Assembly: GCF_000169375.1 (NCBI RefSeq)
Contig: NZ_AAXY01000003.1
Location: 248,001-312,000 of the forward strand
Length of the DNA stretch: 64,000 bases
Direction of reading: 5' to 3'
From: Marinobacter sp. ELB17
GTDB lineage: Bacteria > Pseudomonadota > Gammaproteobacteria > Pseudomonadales > Oleiphilaceae
A model generated the notes under the pieces. It was not told the DNA's origin. It made no database searches and worked only from the letters and a program-made list of their open reading frames with translations. A program made the position numbers and the translations under genes. Of the stretch, positions 1 through 7,525 are shown piece by piece. Position 1 is the first letter of the stretch. Every line of letters begins with the position of its first letter.

Positions 1-538
1 GTGCCTGATCAAAACTGCCTTCACCGCGGTCTTTGTCGTGGCGGGCGCGGTTAGGAAAGTCCAGGCTAACGCGGAAATGAATGGGGTAAGGATTGTTCAG
101 CAGCGGTAGCACCTGATGTCGGCGTTTCAACAGCGGCTCGGTGGCGTTGGTCAATACAAAACATTGCCGGTGCTGGCTAGCGTAATCCAGCATATTCACA
201 AAATCCCGAATCACAAACGGCTCGCCGCCGGTGAACGAAAACTGTTCCACGCCCATGTCCATAGCTTCGTGGATAAACGGCTTCACATCGCTCAGCTTCA
301 TCCCGGGAATGCGGCCATCACCGGGATGACTGCCTTCCAGACAGAACGGGCAAGCCAGGTTGCAGGCGGTGCCGGTGTGAATCCACAGCTCTTTTAGCGC
401 GTTCGCATCAATATATCCGCGAGGATCGCCGTTGCGAGTATGAGTCCAGCTGTCAGCCGCACGGGGCTCTAAAACTTCCACCAACGGGATGCGCGTGCGG
501 GTCGCCTTAACCGGCGTGCTGGCTAGGGTGGGGGGCAT
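1..538 (-). CDS. Radical SAM protein, N-terminal part (runs off the window)
   Basis: Reading leftward from an ATG at 538, about 179 residues are visible before the window edge; the C-terminus is missing. Residues 59-66 carry the CX3CX2C iron-sulfur motif of radical SAM enzymes (C59, C63, C66). It is followed by a GGEP motif that in this superfamily helps bind S-adenosylmethionine, and by an RVSLDFP strand. The fold and AdoMet chemistry are therefore well supported. The substrate is unknown because the C-terminal domain, where SPASM-type auxiliary cluster cysteines would lie, is outside the window. The gene runs away from the next gene and is separated from it by about 110 bases. Confidence 0.85.
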   Translation of the reverse strand, partial: MPPTLASTPVKATRTRIPLVEVLEPRAADSWTHTRNGDPRGYIDANALKELWIHTGTACNLACPFCLEGSHPGDGRIPGMKLSDVKPFIHEAMDMGVEQFSFTGGEPFVIRDFVNMLDYASQHRQCFVLTNATEPLLKRRHQVLPLLNNPYPIHFRVSLDFPNRARHDKDRGEGSFDQA

Positions 539-647
539 AAAGGCTCCATAATTAAAAAATTCGACACTCGTTATACTTAGTATTCAGACAGCATTGAGAC
601 AGCCGTCAAACAGCAGCAATCAGACCGGCGCTGACGCCGGACGTGTC

Positions 648-2804
648 TTAACCGCGACGCCAGCTGTGAATCTTTTCCACTATGGCCAGTAAACGCTGGG
701 GCGCATTGGCCCGTTTCCACTGGCCCGCAGCGGCTTTGGCCGCTTCATTCCAGGTTGGGTAAGGGTGAATCGTGCCAAGAATTTTATTCAACCCCAGGCC
801 GTGCTTCATCGCCAGAGTGAACTCCGCCAGAATTTCGCCGGCGTGGGAACCCACCACCACCACGCCAAGGATTTTGTCTTTGCCCGGCGGCGTCAGCACC
901 TTGATGAAACCAGAGTCTTCGCTTTCAGTAATTGCCCGATCCAGGTCGTCCAGACCGTATTTGGTGACTTCAAAGGCAACGCCTTTCTCCCTGGCTTCGG
1001 CTTCACTCAGCCCAACGCGGGCCACTTCCGGCGAGGTGAAAGTGACCCACGGCATAACCCGGTAATCTACCTTGAAGCGTTTAAACTGACCAAACAGGGC
1101 ATTCACCGCGGCATACCATGCCTGGTGCGCCGCGGCATGGGTAAACTGATAGGGCCCGGCAACATCGCCACAGGCGAACACATTCGGATAGCGCAGGCTC
1201 ATGTCTTCTTCCACCGGCACGGTTCCATTGGGCAGGGTTTCGACGCCGATTTTGTCAAGCCCCAGGCCTTTGGTGTTTGCGGCACGACCCACCGCGACCA
1301 GCACCTGATCAAAGGCAATACGAACCCGCTCCCCTTTGTGCTCGCAGTAAACCACTTTCTCGCCTTCTTCGATGGCGAACTCTTTGGCCGCATGTTCCAG
1401 ACGAAGATCAACACCATCGTTTTCAAATTGGACTCTCACCAGTTCAGATACATCGCTGTCTTCTTTTGCCAACAGCCGATCTCCCATTTCCACCTGAATC
1501 ACCTGGCTGCCCAAGCGGGCAAAGGCATGGGCCAGCTCGGAACCAATGGGGCCTCCACCCAACACCAGCAAACGCTCCGGCTGCTCCTGCAACTCCCAAA
1601 GGTTGTCAGAGCTCAAAGGCTCCATATCTTCAAGCCCTGGAATCGGCGGCATGGCCGGCTTGCCGCCGGTGGCGACAATAATACTTCGCGCCGTCAGCCG
1701 CTCGTTGTGACCATCGTTGTGCCTGACCTCCAGTTCCCAAGGAGAGACAAAACTTGCCTCGCCAGCGATGCAATCCACGCCCAGATCCCGGTAGCGCTCA
1801 GGAGAATCATGCGGCTCGACTTTGGCAATCACGTCTTTGACACGGTTCATGATGTTCCGGAATGAGCCTTTCACCGCCACCGATTCGAGGCCGTAACGGT
1901 TGGCATGGCGCAGTGTATCCGCCGCCTTCGCGCTTCGAATGAGTGCCTTCGAAGGTACACAACCGGTATTCAGGCAATCGCCGCCCATTTTGTGTTTTTC
2001 GATCAGCGCCACTTTCGCCTTGACGGCCGCCGCAATGTAGGCAGATACAAGACCCGCCGAGCCAGCACCAATCACCAGCAGATTGTAATCAAAGCGCTCC
2101 GGCTTCTTCCAGCCGGCATAGACCTTGCGACGACGAAGAAAGCCCACCACAATTTTCGCAACCAGCGGGAAAAGCCCAAGCAAGGCAAACGACAGCAGCA
2201 AATCCGCAGAGACGATATCGCCAGTGGACTGAATCTGACCCAACTGGGTGCCGGCATTCACAAAAACAAACGTGCCCGGCAACATGGCAATCCAGCTGAC
2301 CAGTGCGTAGGTCCGCAGCTTCATCCCTGTGAGGCCCATCGCCAGGTTGATCAGGAAGAACGGGAACACCGGCACAAGACGCAGGGTTGCCAGATAGAAC
2401 GCACCATCTTTTTTGATTCCACGGTCCATTTTGGCGATGGTTTCCCGATAGCGCTCCCGCAGGGTGTCACGCATGAGAAATCTCGCCACCAGAAACGCCA
2501 GAGAAGCCCCCAGCGTTGAGGCAATGGAAACCGCCGCCAAGCCATACAGGTTACCGAAAAAGGCACCGCCGGCCAGTGTCATGATGGTCGCCCCCGGCAG
2601 GGACAGAGCTGTGACCACCACATAAATTGCGGCATAACCGACAACGGCTATCAGAAGGTTCTGGTCAATCCATTGCGCCAGGGCACCTTGATTCGCCTGC
2701 AGGTTCTCCAGAGTCAGCAGCTTGTGCCCGTCGAAGCCGAGAAAAAAACCAACAATCACGGCGATAACTAAAATGAGTAAAAGCTTGCTACGCGTCATAT
2801 CCAT
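648..2804 (-). CDS. TVP38/TMEM64 membrane domain fused to FAD-dependent pyridine nucleotide-disulfide oxidoreductase
   Basis: A 718-residue fusion. Residues 1-225 form a multi-helix SNARE-associated/TVP38 (DedA-like) membrane domain, with a G-containing amphipathic stretch near 145-165. Residues 240-700 form a dihydrolipoamide dehydrogenase/mercuric reductase-like flavoprotein, with an FAD-binding GAGSAG near 246-251, redox-active cysteines C277 and C282 in the GGDCLNTGCVPSK motif, a second GGGPIGSE dinucleotide-binding motif, and a C-terminal dimerisation domain with HPYPTWNE. The cytoplasmic flavoprotein is presumably tethered to the inner membrane. The electron acceptor or substrate is unknown. 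This architecture is known in proteobacteria but has no agreed function. A 21-base tandem repeat lies just upstream of the start. Confidence 0.9.
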   Translation of the reverse strand: MDMTRSKLLLILVIAVIVGFFLGFDGHKLLTLENLQANQGALAQWIDQNLLIAVVGYAAIYVVVTALSLPGATIMTLAGGAFFGNLYGLAAVSIASTLGASLAFLVARFLMRDTLRERYRETIAKMDRGIKKDGAFYLATLRLVPVFPFFLINLAMGLTGMKLRTYALVSWIAMLPGTFVFVNAGTQLGQIQSTGDIVSADLLLSFALLGLFPLVAKIVVGFLRRRKVYAGWKKPERFDYNLLVIGAGSAGLVSAYIAAAVKAKVALIEKHKMGGDCLNTGCVPSKALIRSAKAADTLRHANRYGLESVAVKGSFRNIMNRVKDVIAKVEPHDSPERYRDLGVDCIAGEASFVSPWELEVRHNDGHNERLTARSIIVATGGKPAMPPIPGLEDMEPLSSDNLWELQEQPERLLVLGGGPIGSELAHAFARLGSQVIQVEMGDRLLAKEDSDVSELVRVQFENDGVDLRLEHAAKEFAIEEGEKVVYCEHKGERVRIAFDQVLVAVGRAANTKGLGLDKIGVETLPNGTVPVEEDMSLRYPNVFACGDVAGPYQFTHAAAHQAWYAAVNALFGQFKRFKVDYRVMPWVTFTSPEVARVGLSEAEAREKGVAFEVTKYGLDDLDRAITESEDSGFIKVLTPPGKDKILGVVVVGSHAGEILAEFTLAMKHGLGLNKILGTIHPYPTWNEAAKAAAGQWKRANAPQRLLAIVEKIHSWRRG

Positions 2805-2809
2805 GCCTT

Positions 2810-2851
2810 TTAAGATGTATAAACTAATACTTAAGATGTATAAACCAATAC
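2810..2851. repeat. Two tandem 21-base direct repeats just upstream of the TVP38-flavoprotein start
   Basis: Positions 2810-2830 and 2831-2851 are adjacent copies of the same 21-mer, beginning TTAAGATGTATAAAC on the plus strand and differing at one base (T/C). They end a few bases before the ATG at 2804 of the minus-strand gene. They therefore fall in its promoter or leader, and could be a two-site operator or a duplicated promoter element. The 21-base period is two helical turns, so a protein would meet both copies on the same face of the DNA. Function is inferred only. Confidence 0.6.
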
Positions 2852-3006
2852 GCTGTTCACGCTAAGACACGATCACCGACTGGATGTTACATAGCGATTG
2901 AACTAAGGTTTTTGAACATTCGTTCCAGAATACTGAAATTTTCCCTTAATCCGAAACACTACACAAACATAACGGCCAAACCCAGACTGATAAGGAACGG
3001 AATCCC

Positions 3007-3627
3007 ATGAACACCGCAGTGCATCCGGACCCCCAAGGCTCGCTGATCGAAGACCTGAAAAGAGGCGATTCATCTGCCTACAAAAAAGCCGTTCGGGAAT
3101 ATTCCCCAGGTATGTTGGCCGTCGCCCGGTTTTACCTGGATTATTCCAGTGCTGAAGAAATTGTTCAGGATTGCTGGGTGACGGTGATCGATGCCATTCA
3201 CAAATTTGAAGGCCGCTCCGGCCTGAAAACCTGGTTGCACCGAATTGTCGCCAACCGCTGCAAGAACAAGCTCCGATCCAGCAAACGGGAAGTAGCCATT
3301 GATTTTTCCGAGAGCCTGGAACCGGAGCTTGCCAACCGCTTCAATGCAACAGGCCGCTGGGACCTGCCGCCATCACTTAAGTTCCATGAGTCCGCAGATA
3401 CCTTAATGGAGAATGACGCGCTCAGCGATTGCCTGGACAAACACCTGTCCGCGCTACCAGAAACCCAGCGCTCAGCCCTGATGCTGTACGAAGCCCACCA
3501 ACACAAATCCGAGGACGTCTGTAACATTCTGGATGTCAGTGCCTCTAACCTTCGTGTCCTTTTACACCGTGCCAGGCAGAAGATCTTTCTCATGGTGGAA
3601 ACCTTCCAGGAGACGGGCGAATGTTAA
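3007..3627 (+). CDS. ECF-type RNA polymerase sigma factor
   Basis: A 206-residue sigma-70 family protein of ECF size. Region 2 spans roughly residues 25-95 (including the YSSAEEIVQDCWVTV segment and the -10 recognition area ending in a WLHRIVANRCKN motif). Region 4 lies near 140-200, with the helix-turn-helix LPETQRSALMLYE...VCNILDVSASNLRVLLHRARQ. The ATG at 3007 is preceded by AAGGAACGG. It overlaps the next gene, a zinc-binding anti-sigma candidate, by seven bases, so the two are translationally coupled. The signal that activates it is not visible. Confidence 0.9.
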   Translation: MNTAVHPDPQGSLIEDLKRGDSSAYKKAVREYSPGMLAVARFYLDYSSAEEIVQDCWVTVIDAIHKFEGRSGLKTWLHRIVANRCKNKLRSSKREVAIDFSESLEPELANRFNATGRWDLPPSLKFHESADTLMENDALSDCLDKHLSALPETQRSALMLYEAHQHKSEDVCNILDVSASNLRVLLHRARQKIFLMVETFQETGEC

Positions 3628-3881
3628 TGTGCAAGGATCTGGCCGGAATCGCTAGTGATTACATCGATGGTGAGCTGACCGGCCGGCGGAATCTGTCTGT
3701 GAAAATGCATCTGATGATGTGCAAGCACTGCCGCTCGTTTATCGGTAACCTTCGTGCCAGCACCGATCTTATGAAGGCGCACTCCTCCAGCAAGCCGGAC
3801 GGGGAATTCATACGTCGGATTGATGAACGGGTAGCGGAAGCGCTCAAGACACGAAAACCCCGTGATGGGGATAATGAGTGA
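3621..3881 (+). CDS. Zinc-finger anti-sigma factor (ZAS-like), small and soluble
   Basis: An 86-residue protein with the zinc-binding anti-sigma signature: C4, then H30-X3-C34-X2-C37. It overlaps the ECF sigma gene (start ATG 3621 or 3627). It has no transmembrane segment, so it is most likely a cytoplasmic, possibly redox- or metal-sensing, anti-sigma factor that binds the adjacent sigma. The family assignment is from the cysteine-histidine spacing and the context; the inducing signal is unknown. Confidence 0.82.
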   Translation: MLMCKDLAGIASDYIDGELTGRRNLSVKMHLMMCKHCRSFIGNLRASTDLMKAHSSSKPDGEFIRRIDERVAEALKTRKPRDGDNE

Positions 3882-3978
3882 TTGTTCAAATTTCGTTCTA
3901 AAGTGCCATTGGCCATGTGCTGCGGATGCGGTTCACTAAAAGCTTTATATCCTAACTTCAAAAAGTGAGACCCTAATA

Positions 3979-4290
3979 ATGATAAAAGTCAGCGTACTCT
4001 ACCCCAAGGCTGCAGATAGCACGTTCGACATTGCCTATTACCGTGACACTCATATGGCGCTGGTTCGTGAAAAACTCGGAGACGCCTGCAAGCGAACAGC
4101 TATCGAATCAGGCCTTGCAGGAGGCACGCCGGGAGAGGCGCCCACCTACATCGCCATGGGGCACCTTTATTTTGACTCCCTCAGTGACTTCGAGGCGGCG
4201 TTCGGGCCCCACGCCAAAGAGATCCTGGGGGATATCCCGAATTTCACCAACGTACAGCCGACGGTTCAGATCAGCGAAGTCATTGAGTAA
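3979..4290 (+). CDS. EthD family protein
   Basis: A 103-residue dimeric alpha-beta barrel protein of the EthD type. The N-terminal strand IKVSVLYPKAADSTFDIAYYRDTHM, with the conserved Y-x-x-x-H, is typical. The GHLYFDSLSDFEAAFGPH segment is the second half of the fold. EthD-like proteins accompany diverse oxidative pathways, and their own catalytic role is mostly unproven. It lies about 100 bases after the sigma/anti-sigma pair on the same strand. The upstream region contains TTCGTTC, also present before the sigma gene, so it may belong to the regulon; that link is inference. Confidence 0.85.
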   Translation: MIKVSVLYPKAADSTFDIAYYRDTHMALVREKLGDACKRTAIESGLAGGTPGEAPTYIAMGHLYFDSLSDFEAAFGPHAKEILGDIPNFTNVQPTVQISEVIE

Positions 4291-4345
4291 ACGCATGTGG
4301 CCTCTGGAAGGAAGACTACTTGCCAGATGAAGTGGACCTTAAACG

Positions 4346-5290
4346 TCAGTTCGCTTCAAAAATGCCCGTGTCAGGGTAGAAAGTGTACCAGGCAAACCAG
4401 AAAGCCCTGGTGGCGGGCAACAGTTGGCCGGATTCATCACGCAATTCGGCCGAGGGTACATCCGGATTATAATGAATGCTAACGGTCTTGCCGCCTACCC
4501 GATCCTCAAGAACGGCGCCATGATCTGCCAGTTCTGGGAATGGCCAGGCCTTGCGCTCCCCATTGTGAGTCCAGCCCAACACCCAGGTTTTCGGGTGATA
4601 TTTTCGGCTGGTGTGGGTTACCGGAAAATAGAGTCGTTCGGAGTGGTCATAGTCACCGTAGGGCGAAATCCGGTAGTTCCTGCGGTTGCCAGTGTCTGTC
4701 GAAAGCACCTGACCAGCAGAGCCAACCCGCTCCTGCCAACGTTGCCAGAGTTCGTGCCGAATGGCGACAGGCTCCAGTTCCCTACCTGCGAAGGGACCGG
4801 AAACCGCCCGCCCCTCAATCTGTGACCATAGAGATTCGGTCTGGTGGTCGTACATCAGCAAGTCACTGTTGTAGAGCAGGCCCGACACACCAAAGGTCAA
4901 ATGCCGGCCATCCACCACTGGGTCGAATGCCATGCCGGTGCCACAGAGCGGGCAGAAGGTGATCAATACCGGTTCGTCGTCAATGACCTGATTGACGATT
5001 TCATGCCAATTCAGAATGCCGACTGGGTAAGCAAACCGTGTTTCCCCATGGTCGTAGGTCAGCATCAAATCATCAGCACGCCAGGGCAAGGTTTTCTTGA
5101 GGTGCTCAAATATTGGGTCATCTATTGAGGGGATGCCATCACGGGGCGGACCTCCACGGAGGATTTCATCAACCGGCACCCGTGTGTTGCTGATATCAAA
5201 TCCGTTTTTCTGCTCTGCTATGAGCGGCTGTGCCGCGGCCAGGAACACTGCGATAACAATTATCCGTGTCGGTATGGTCAGCATTTCCAT
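4346..5290 (-). CDS. DUF3179 domain-containing exported protein
   Basis: A 314-residue protein with an N-terminal signal peptide (hydrophobic IPTRIIVIAVFLAAAQPLIA, cleavage after about residue 25). The DUF3179 body shows the characteristic FCPLCGTGMAFD motif, VSGLLYNSDLLMYD and LWSQIEGRAVSGP segments. The family's biochemical function is unknown; it is common in marine bacteria and archaea. The ATG at 5290 is preferred over upstream GTG codons because AGGAGG lies eight bases before it. A convergent EthD gene ends just beyond its stop. Confidence 0.88.
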   Translation of the reverse strand: MEMLTIPTRIIVIAVFLAAAQPLIAEQKNGFDISNTRVPVDEILRGGPPRDGIPSIDDPIFEHLKKTLPWRADDLMLTYDHGETRFAYPVGILNWHEIVNQVIDDEPVLITFCPLCGTGMAFDPVVDGRHLTFGVSGLLYNSDLLMYDHQTESLWSQIEGRAVSGPFAGRELEPVAIRHELWQRWQERVGSAGQVLSTDTGNRRNYRISPYGDYDHSERLYFPVTHTSRKYHPKTWVLGWTHNGERKAWPFPELADHGAVLEDRVGGKTVSIHYNPDVPSAELRDESGQLLPATRAFWFAWYTFYPDTGIFEAN

Positions 5291-5353
5291 AATCACCACC
5301 TCCTCTTAAGCATTACGGCTTACAAGGTGTGAGACCCGTGAACAACCAAAGTG

Positions 5354-5680
5354 TTACAAAGCGCCTTTCTGAAACCGTATTTTTTGTGCTTCCTCGTGCG
5401 CCCTCTGCACTGCGGTCTCGGCTTCCCGGCGCAGGTGCAGATCCTTGCTGACGCTGGTGTACGTCGACACCATGTAGGGAACGCAATACGTCAGCGCCAC
5501 TTTTACCCAGTCCATTGAACCCGCACCAACGACCGCTTCCCACTGATTGATTATGACCAGAAGCGTGCCAACGACTGCCGCCAGCTTTGCGGCACGGCAG
5601 GGCGCGCCGTGACCCACCGCCAGTTCACAGACCTCCCTGCACTGTCGAACCGGTTCACGGATAATCCGGGAAAAAGACAT
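5354..5680 (-). CDS. nrtS: NrtS-like nitrate/nitrite transporter
   Basis: A 108-residue protein with two hydrophobic helices. The segments LAAVVGTLLVIINQWEAVVG and KVALTYCVPYMVSTYTSV match the hallmark of the small NrtS family, whose cyanobacterial member has been shown to transport nitrate/nitrite. The N-terminal 30 residues and the charged C-terminal tail (AETAVQRAHEEAQKIRF) extend beyond the core. The ATG at 5680 follows GAGGC. It sits in tandem with the DUF3179 gene on one side and a 131-residue unknown protein on the other. No other nitrate genes are in the window. Confidence 0.75.
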   Translation of the reverse strand: MSFSRIIREPVRQCREVCELAVGHGAPCRAAKLAAVVGTLLVIINQWEAVVGAGSMDWVKVALTYCVPYMVSTYTSVSKDLHLRREAETAVQRAHEEAQKIRFQKGAL

Positions 5681-5693
5681 CAATGCCTCACTA

Positions 5694-6089
5694 TTATTTA
5701 AGAAAGCCCTGAATCAACTTTTCAGTGGCGGGCAGCTTAAGATCGTCGGGGTGCACGATCAGAATATCACCTGGCTTCCCTTCCGAGGGGAAACCGATCT
5801 TTTTGCCCGGAAACACTTCCGCCAGCTCCTTTCCCAGTGACTTTCTAGCCATGTCGGGTTTCAGCAAAGTGGCCACAATCAAAGGAGCATCAGCCCAAGT
5901 TTTCCTGACGGTTTTCAGGACATCCTGAAAACTGCCTGCCTCAGACGTCACACTACTCGAGACAATCACACCTGCAGGCTTTCCGGACGTAAGCTCAGTC
6001 ACCGGGGTATAACCCAATTTAGCAAGCAGCTCGGTCATAGGCTTGCGGATAAACGGATGGGGCCGGGCGAGAACAACTTCTTTCGACAT
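5694..6089 (-). CDS. Hypothetical protein, 131 residues, alpha/beta
   Basis: I do not recognise this family. The protein is soluble with alternating hydrophobic strands (VVLARPHPFIRKPM, AGVIVSSS, PLIVATLL, GDILIVHP), which would fit a receiver- or flavodoxin-like alpha/beta fold. Conserved phosphoacceptor features are not evident. The start at 6089 is chosen because AGGAG lies seven bases upstream; the reading frame continues open further upstream without a ribosome site. It is followed after 13 bases by the NrtS-like gene, so they may be co-transcribed. Confidence 0.7.
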   Translation of the reverse strand: MSKEVVLARPHPFIRKPMTELLAKLGYTPVTELTSGKPAGVIVSSSVTSEAGSFQDVLKTVRKTWADAPLIVATLLKPDMARKSLGKELAEVFPGKKIGFPSEGKPGDILIVHPDDLKLPATEKLIQGFLK

Positions 6090-6237
6090 AACAGACTCCT
6101 GACTTCTCAGTGATAAGGTTACCGCGCTACTGACACAGATCCTCACCAGGTTGTTACAAAGCCGGACATCTTTTTCGAAACTATCGAATAACACCCTCGT
6201 CTCTGGAACGACCATTCAAAAACCAACGGATAGAGAA

Positions 6238-6603
6238 ATGCCCAAACAGTTACCCCTCGCCCTTTTGCTACTCAGACTCGGTGTATTTATCGTGTTCCTG
6301 GTCTGGACTCTGGACAAACTGCTCCAGCCCGAACACGAAGCTGAAGTCTTTGCCGCGTTCTATGGGTTGGGAAGCCTCGGCGAAAGCGCTTTTTATGCGA
6401 TAGACGCCGCCCAGCTTGTGCTGATTCTTGCATTCGTCGGGGGACTGTTTAAAACCTGGATCTATGGCGCGATCCTGATTTTTCATGGGGTATCTACCCT
6501 CTCGGCATTCGGCAAATACCTCCAGCCCTTCGATAACCTCATGTTCTTTTCTGCCTGGCCAATGCTGGCCGCCTGCGCTGCGCTGTTCCTTTTGCGTGAG
6601 TAG
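6238..6603 (+). CDS. DoxX-like small membrane protein
   Basis: A 121-residue protein with four predicted membrane helices (residues about 8-25, 50-68, 72-92, 98-118). The LRLGVFIVFLVWTLDKLLQPEHEAEVF opening and the AQLVLILAFVGGLFKT and PFDNLMFFSAWPMLAACAALFLLRE helices are typical of DoxX/DoxD-related proteins. Their role, where known, involves membrane electron transfer; here it is unknown. The ATG at 6238 follows an AGAGAA ribosome site. It is divergent from the preceding minus-strand genes. Confidence 0.75.
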   Translation: MPKQLPLALLLLRLGVFIVFLVWTLDKLLQPEHEAEVFAAFYGLGSLGESAFYAIDAAQLVLILAFVGGLFKTWIYGAILIFHGVSTLSAFGKYLQPFDNLMFFSAWPMLAACAALFLLRE

Positions 6604-6678
6604 ACACGCTGACACTTTTGCGGCAACCCGTTCCAGCCACCGCCTAGGCACTATCAGCTGGTACTGTAACAGTATTCG

Positions 6679-6723
6679 CGGTTGTTTGTCTGTGTTATCA
6701 CTATAAACAAAGACAAACAACCG
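6679..6723. promoter_or_regulatory. Perfect 13-base inverted repeat before the YiiX-like gene
   Basis: CGGTTGTTTGTCT at 6679-6691 is exactly complementary in inverted order to AGACAAACAACCG at 6711-6723, with a 19-base spacer. It lies between the DoxX-like gene (stop 6603) and the ATG at 6733. It could be a terminator hairpin for the upstream gene, an operator, or an RNA structure next to the ribosome-binding region of the YiiX-like gene. There is no clear U-tract on either side, which weakens the terminator reading. Confidence 0.6.
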
Positions 6724-6732
6724 GGGTACTGC

Positions 6733-7488
6733 ATGCTACTGAATTGGCTTTCGAGGCGCCTGGCCGCTTACCTTTCGAAGGAAATCTCCCAGCACTCCAT
6801 CAGAACGTCCACCTGGGGCGCGATGGTGAATACTCTCCAACCCGGAGACGTTCTGCTGGTAGAGGGCAACACGCGGATCAGCGTTGCCATCAAGTACCTG
6901 ACTCAGTCCACCTGGTCTCACGCTGCGCTTTACCTTGGACCGGATGCCGGACTTGGAGTATCGGACGATGGTGAAGCTCACGTGCTCATTGAGGCGGACC
7001 TTGAACACGGTATCCGTCCGCTGCCACTTTGCTATTACCGTCACGCCCACACCCGCATCTGTCGCCCGGTCGGGTTAAGCGACAAGGACCTTCGAACGCT
7101 TACTGAATACGCTTTCAGCAGACTCGGCCATCAGTACGATATGAAAAACGTGTTTGATCTGGCCCGTTACCTTTGGTCAACGCCTCTGGTGCCAACCCGC
7201 TACAGACACAAACTGCTGGCATTCGGAAGCGGCGATCCCACCCGAGCGATCTGTTCAACGTTCATTGCCGAAGGATTCCAGCAGCTGCGCTATCCGATTC
7301 TACCGGTGGTGAAAACACTTCCCGCCAACGATCCTGACTGTGCCGATTGCGTGCATGAACGTTTCCGGGTGCGGCATCATTCCTTGTTCACCCCGAGGGA
7401 CTTTGATGCCTCACCCTATTTTCGGATTATAAAACCCACCATTGAAGGCGAATTCGATTACCGGGCCATCGCCTGGGAGGACGATTAA
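6733..7488 (+). CDS. YiiX/YebB-like permuted papain-fold (NlpC/P60 superfamily) hydrolase
   Basis: A 251-residue protein. The core has LQPGDVLLVEG, then WSHAALYLG with probable catalytic H63, and RAICSTFIAEGFQ with probable catalytic C174. That order (His before Cys) is the circularly permuted papain-like arrangement of YiiX-type proteins, which act on lipid or peptidoglycan-like substrates. I choose the ATG at 6733, as the upstream extension falls inside an inverted repeat. The last 222 bases (7267-7488) are duplicated in diverged form at 21456-21677. Substrate unknown. Confidence 0.82.
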   Translation: MLLNWLSRRLAAYLSKEISQHSIRTSTWGAMVNTLQPGDVLLVEGNTRISVAIKYLTQSTWSHAALYLGPDAGLGVSDDGEAHVLIEADLEHGIRPLPLCYYRHAHTRICRPVGLSDKDLRTLTEYAFSRLGHQYDMKNVFDLARYLWSTPLVPTRYRHKLLAFGSGDPTRAICSTFIAEGFQQLRYPILPVVKTLPANDPDCADCVHERFRVRHHSLFTPRDFDASPYFRIIKPTIEGEFDYRAIAWEDD

Positions 7489-7525
7489 TCCTGAGGCTGC
7501 CAGCAACCCTGATCCTGTGTCGAAC

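Noticed and set aside
765..1865. A 366-residue open frame on the plus strand opposite the TVP38-flavoprotein
   Set aside because: Antisense shadow of a strongly supported flavoprotein; sequence is His/Gln/Arg-rich with no family motif.
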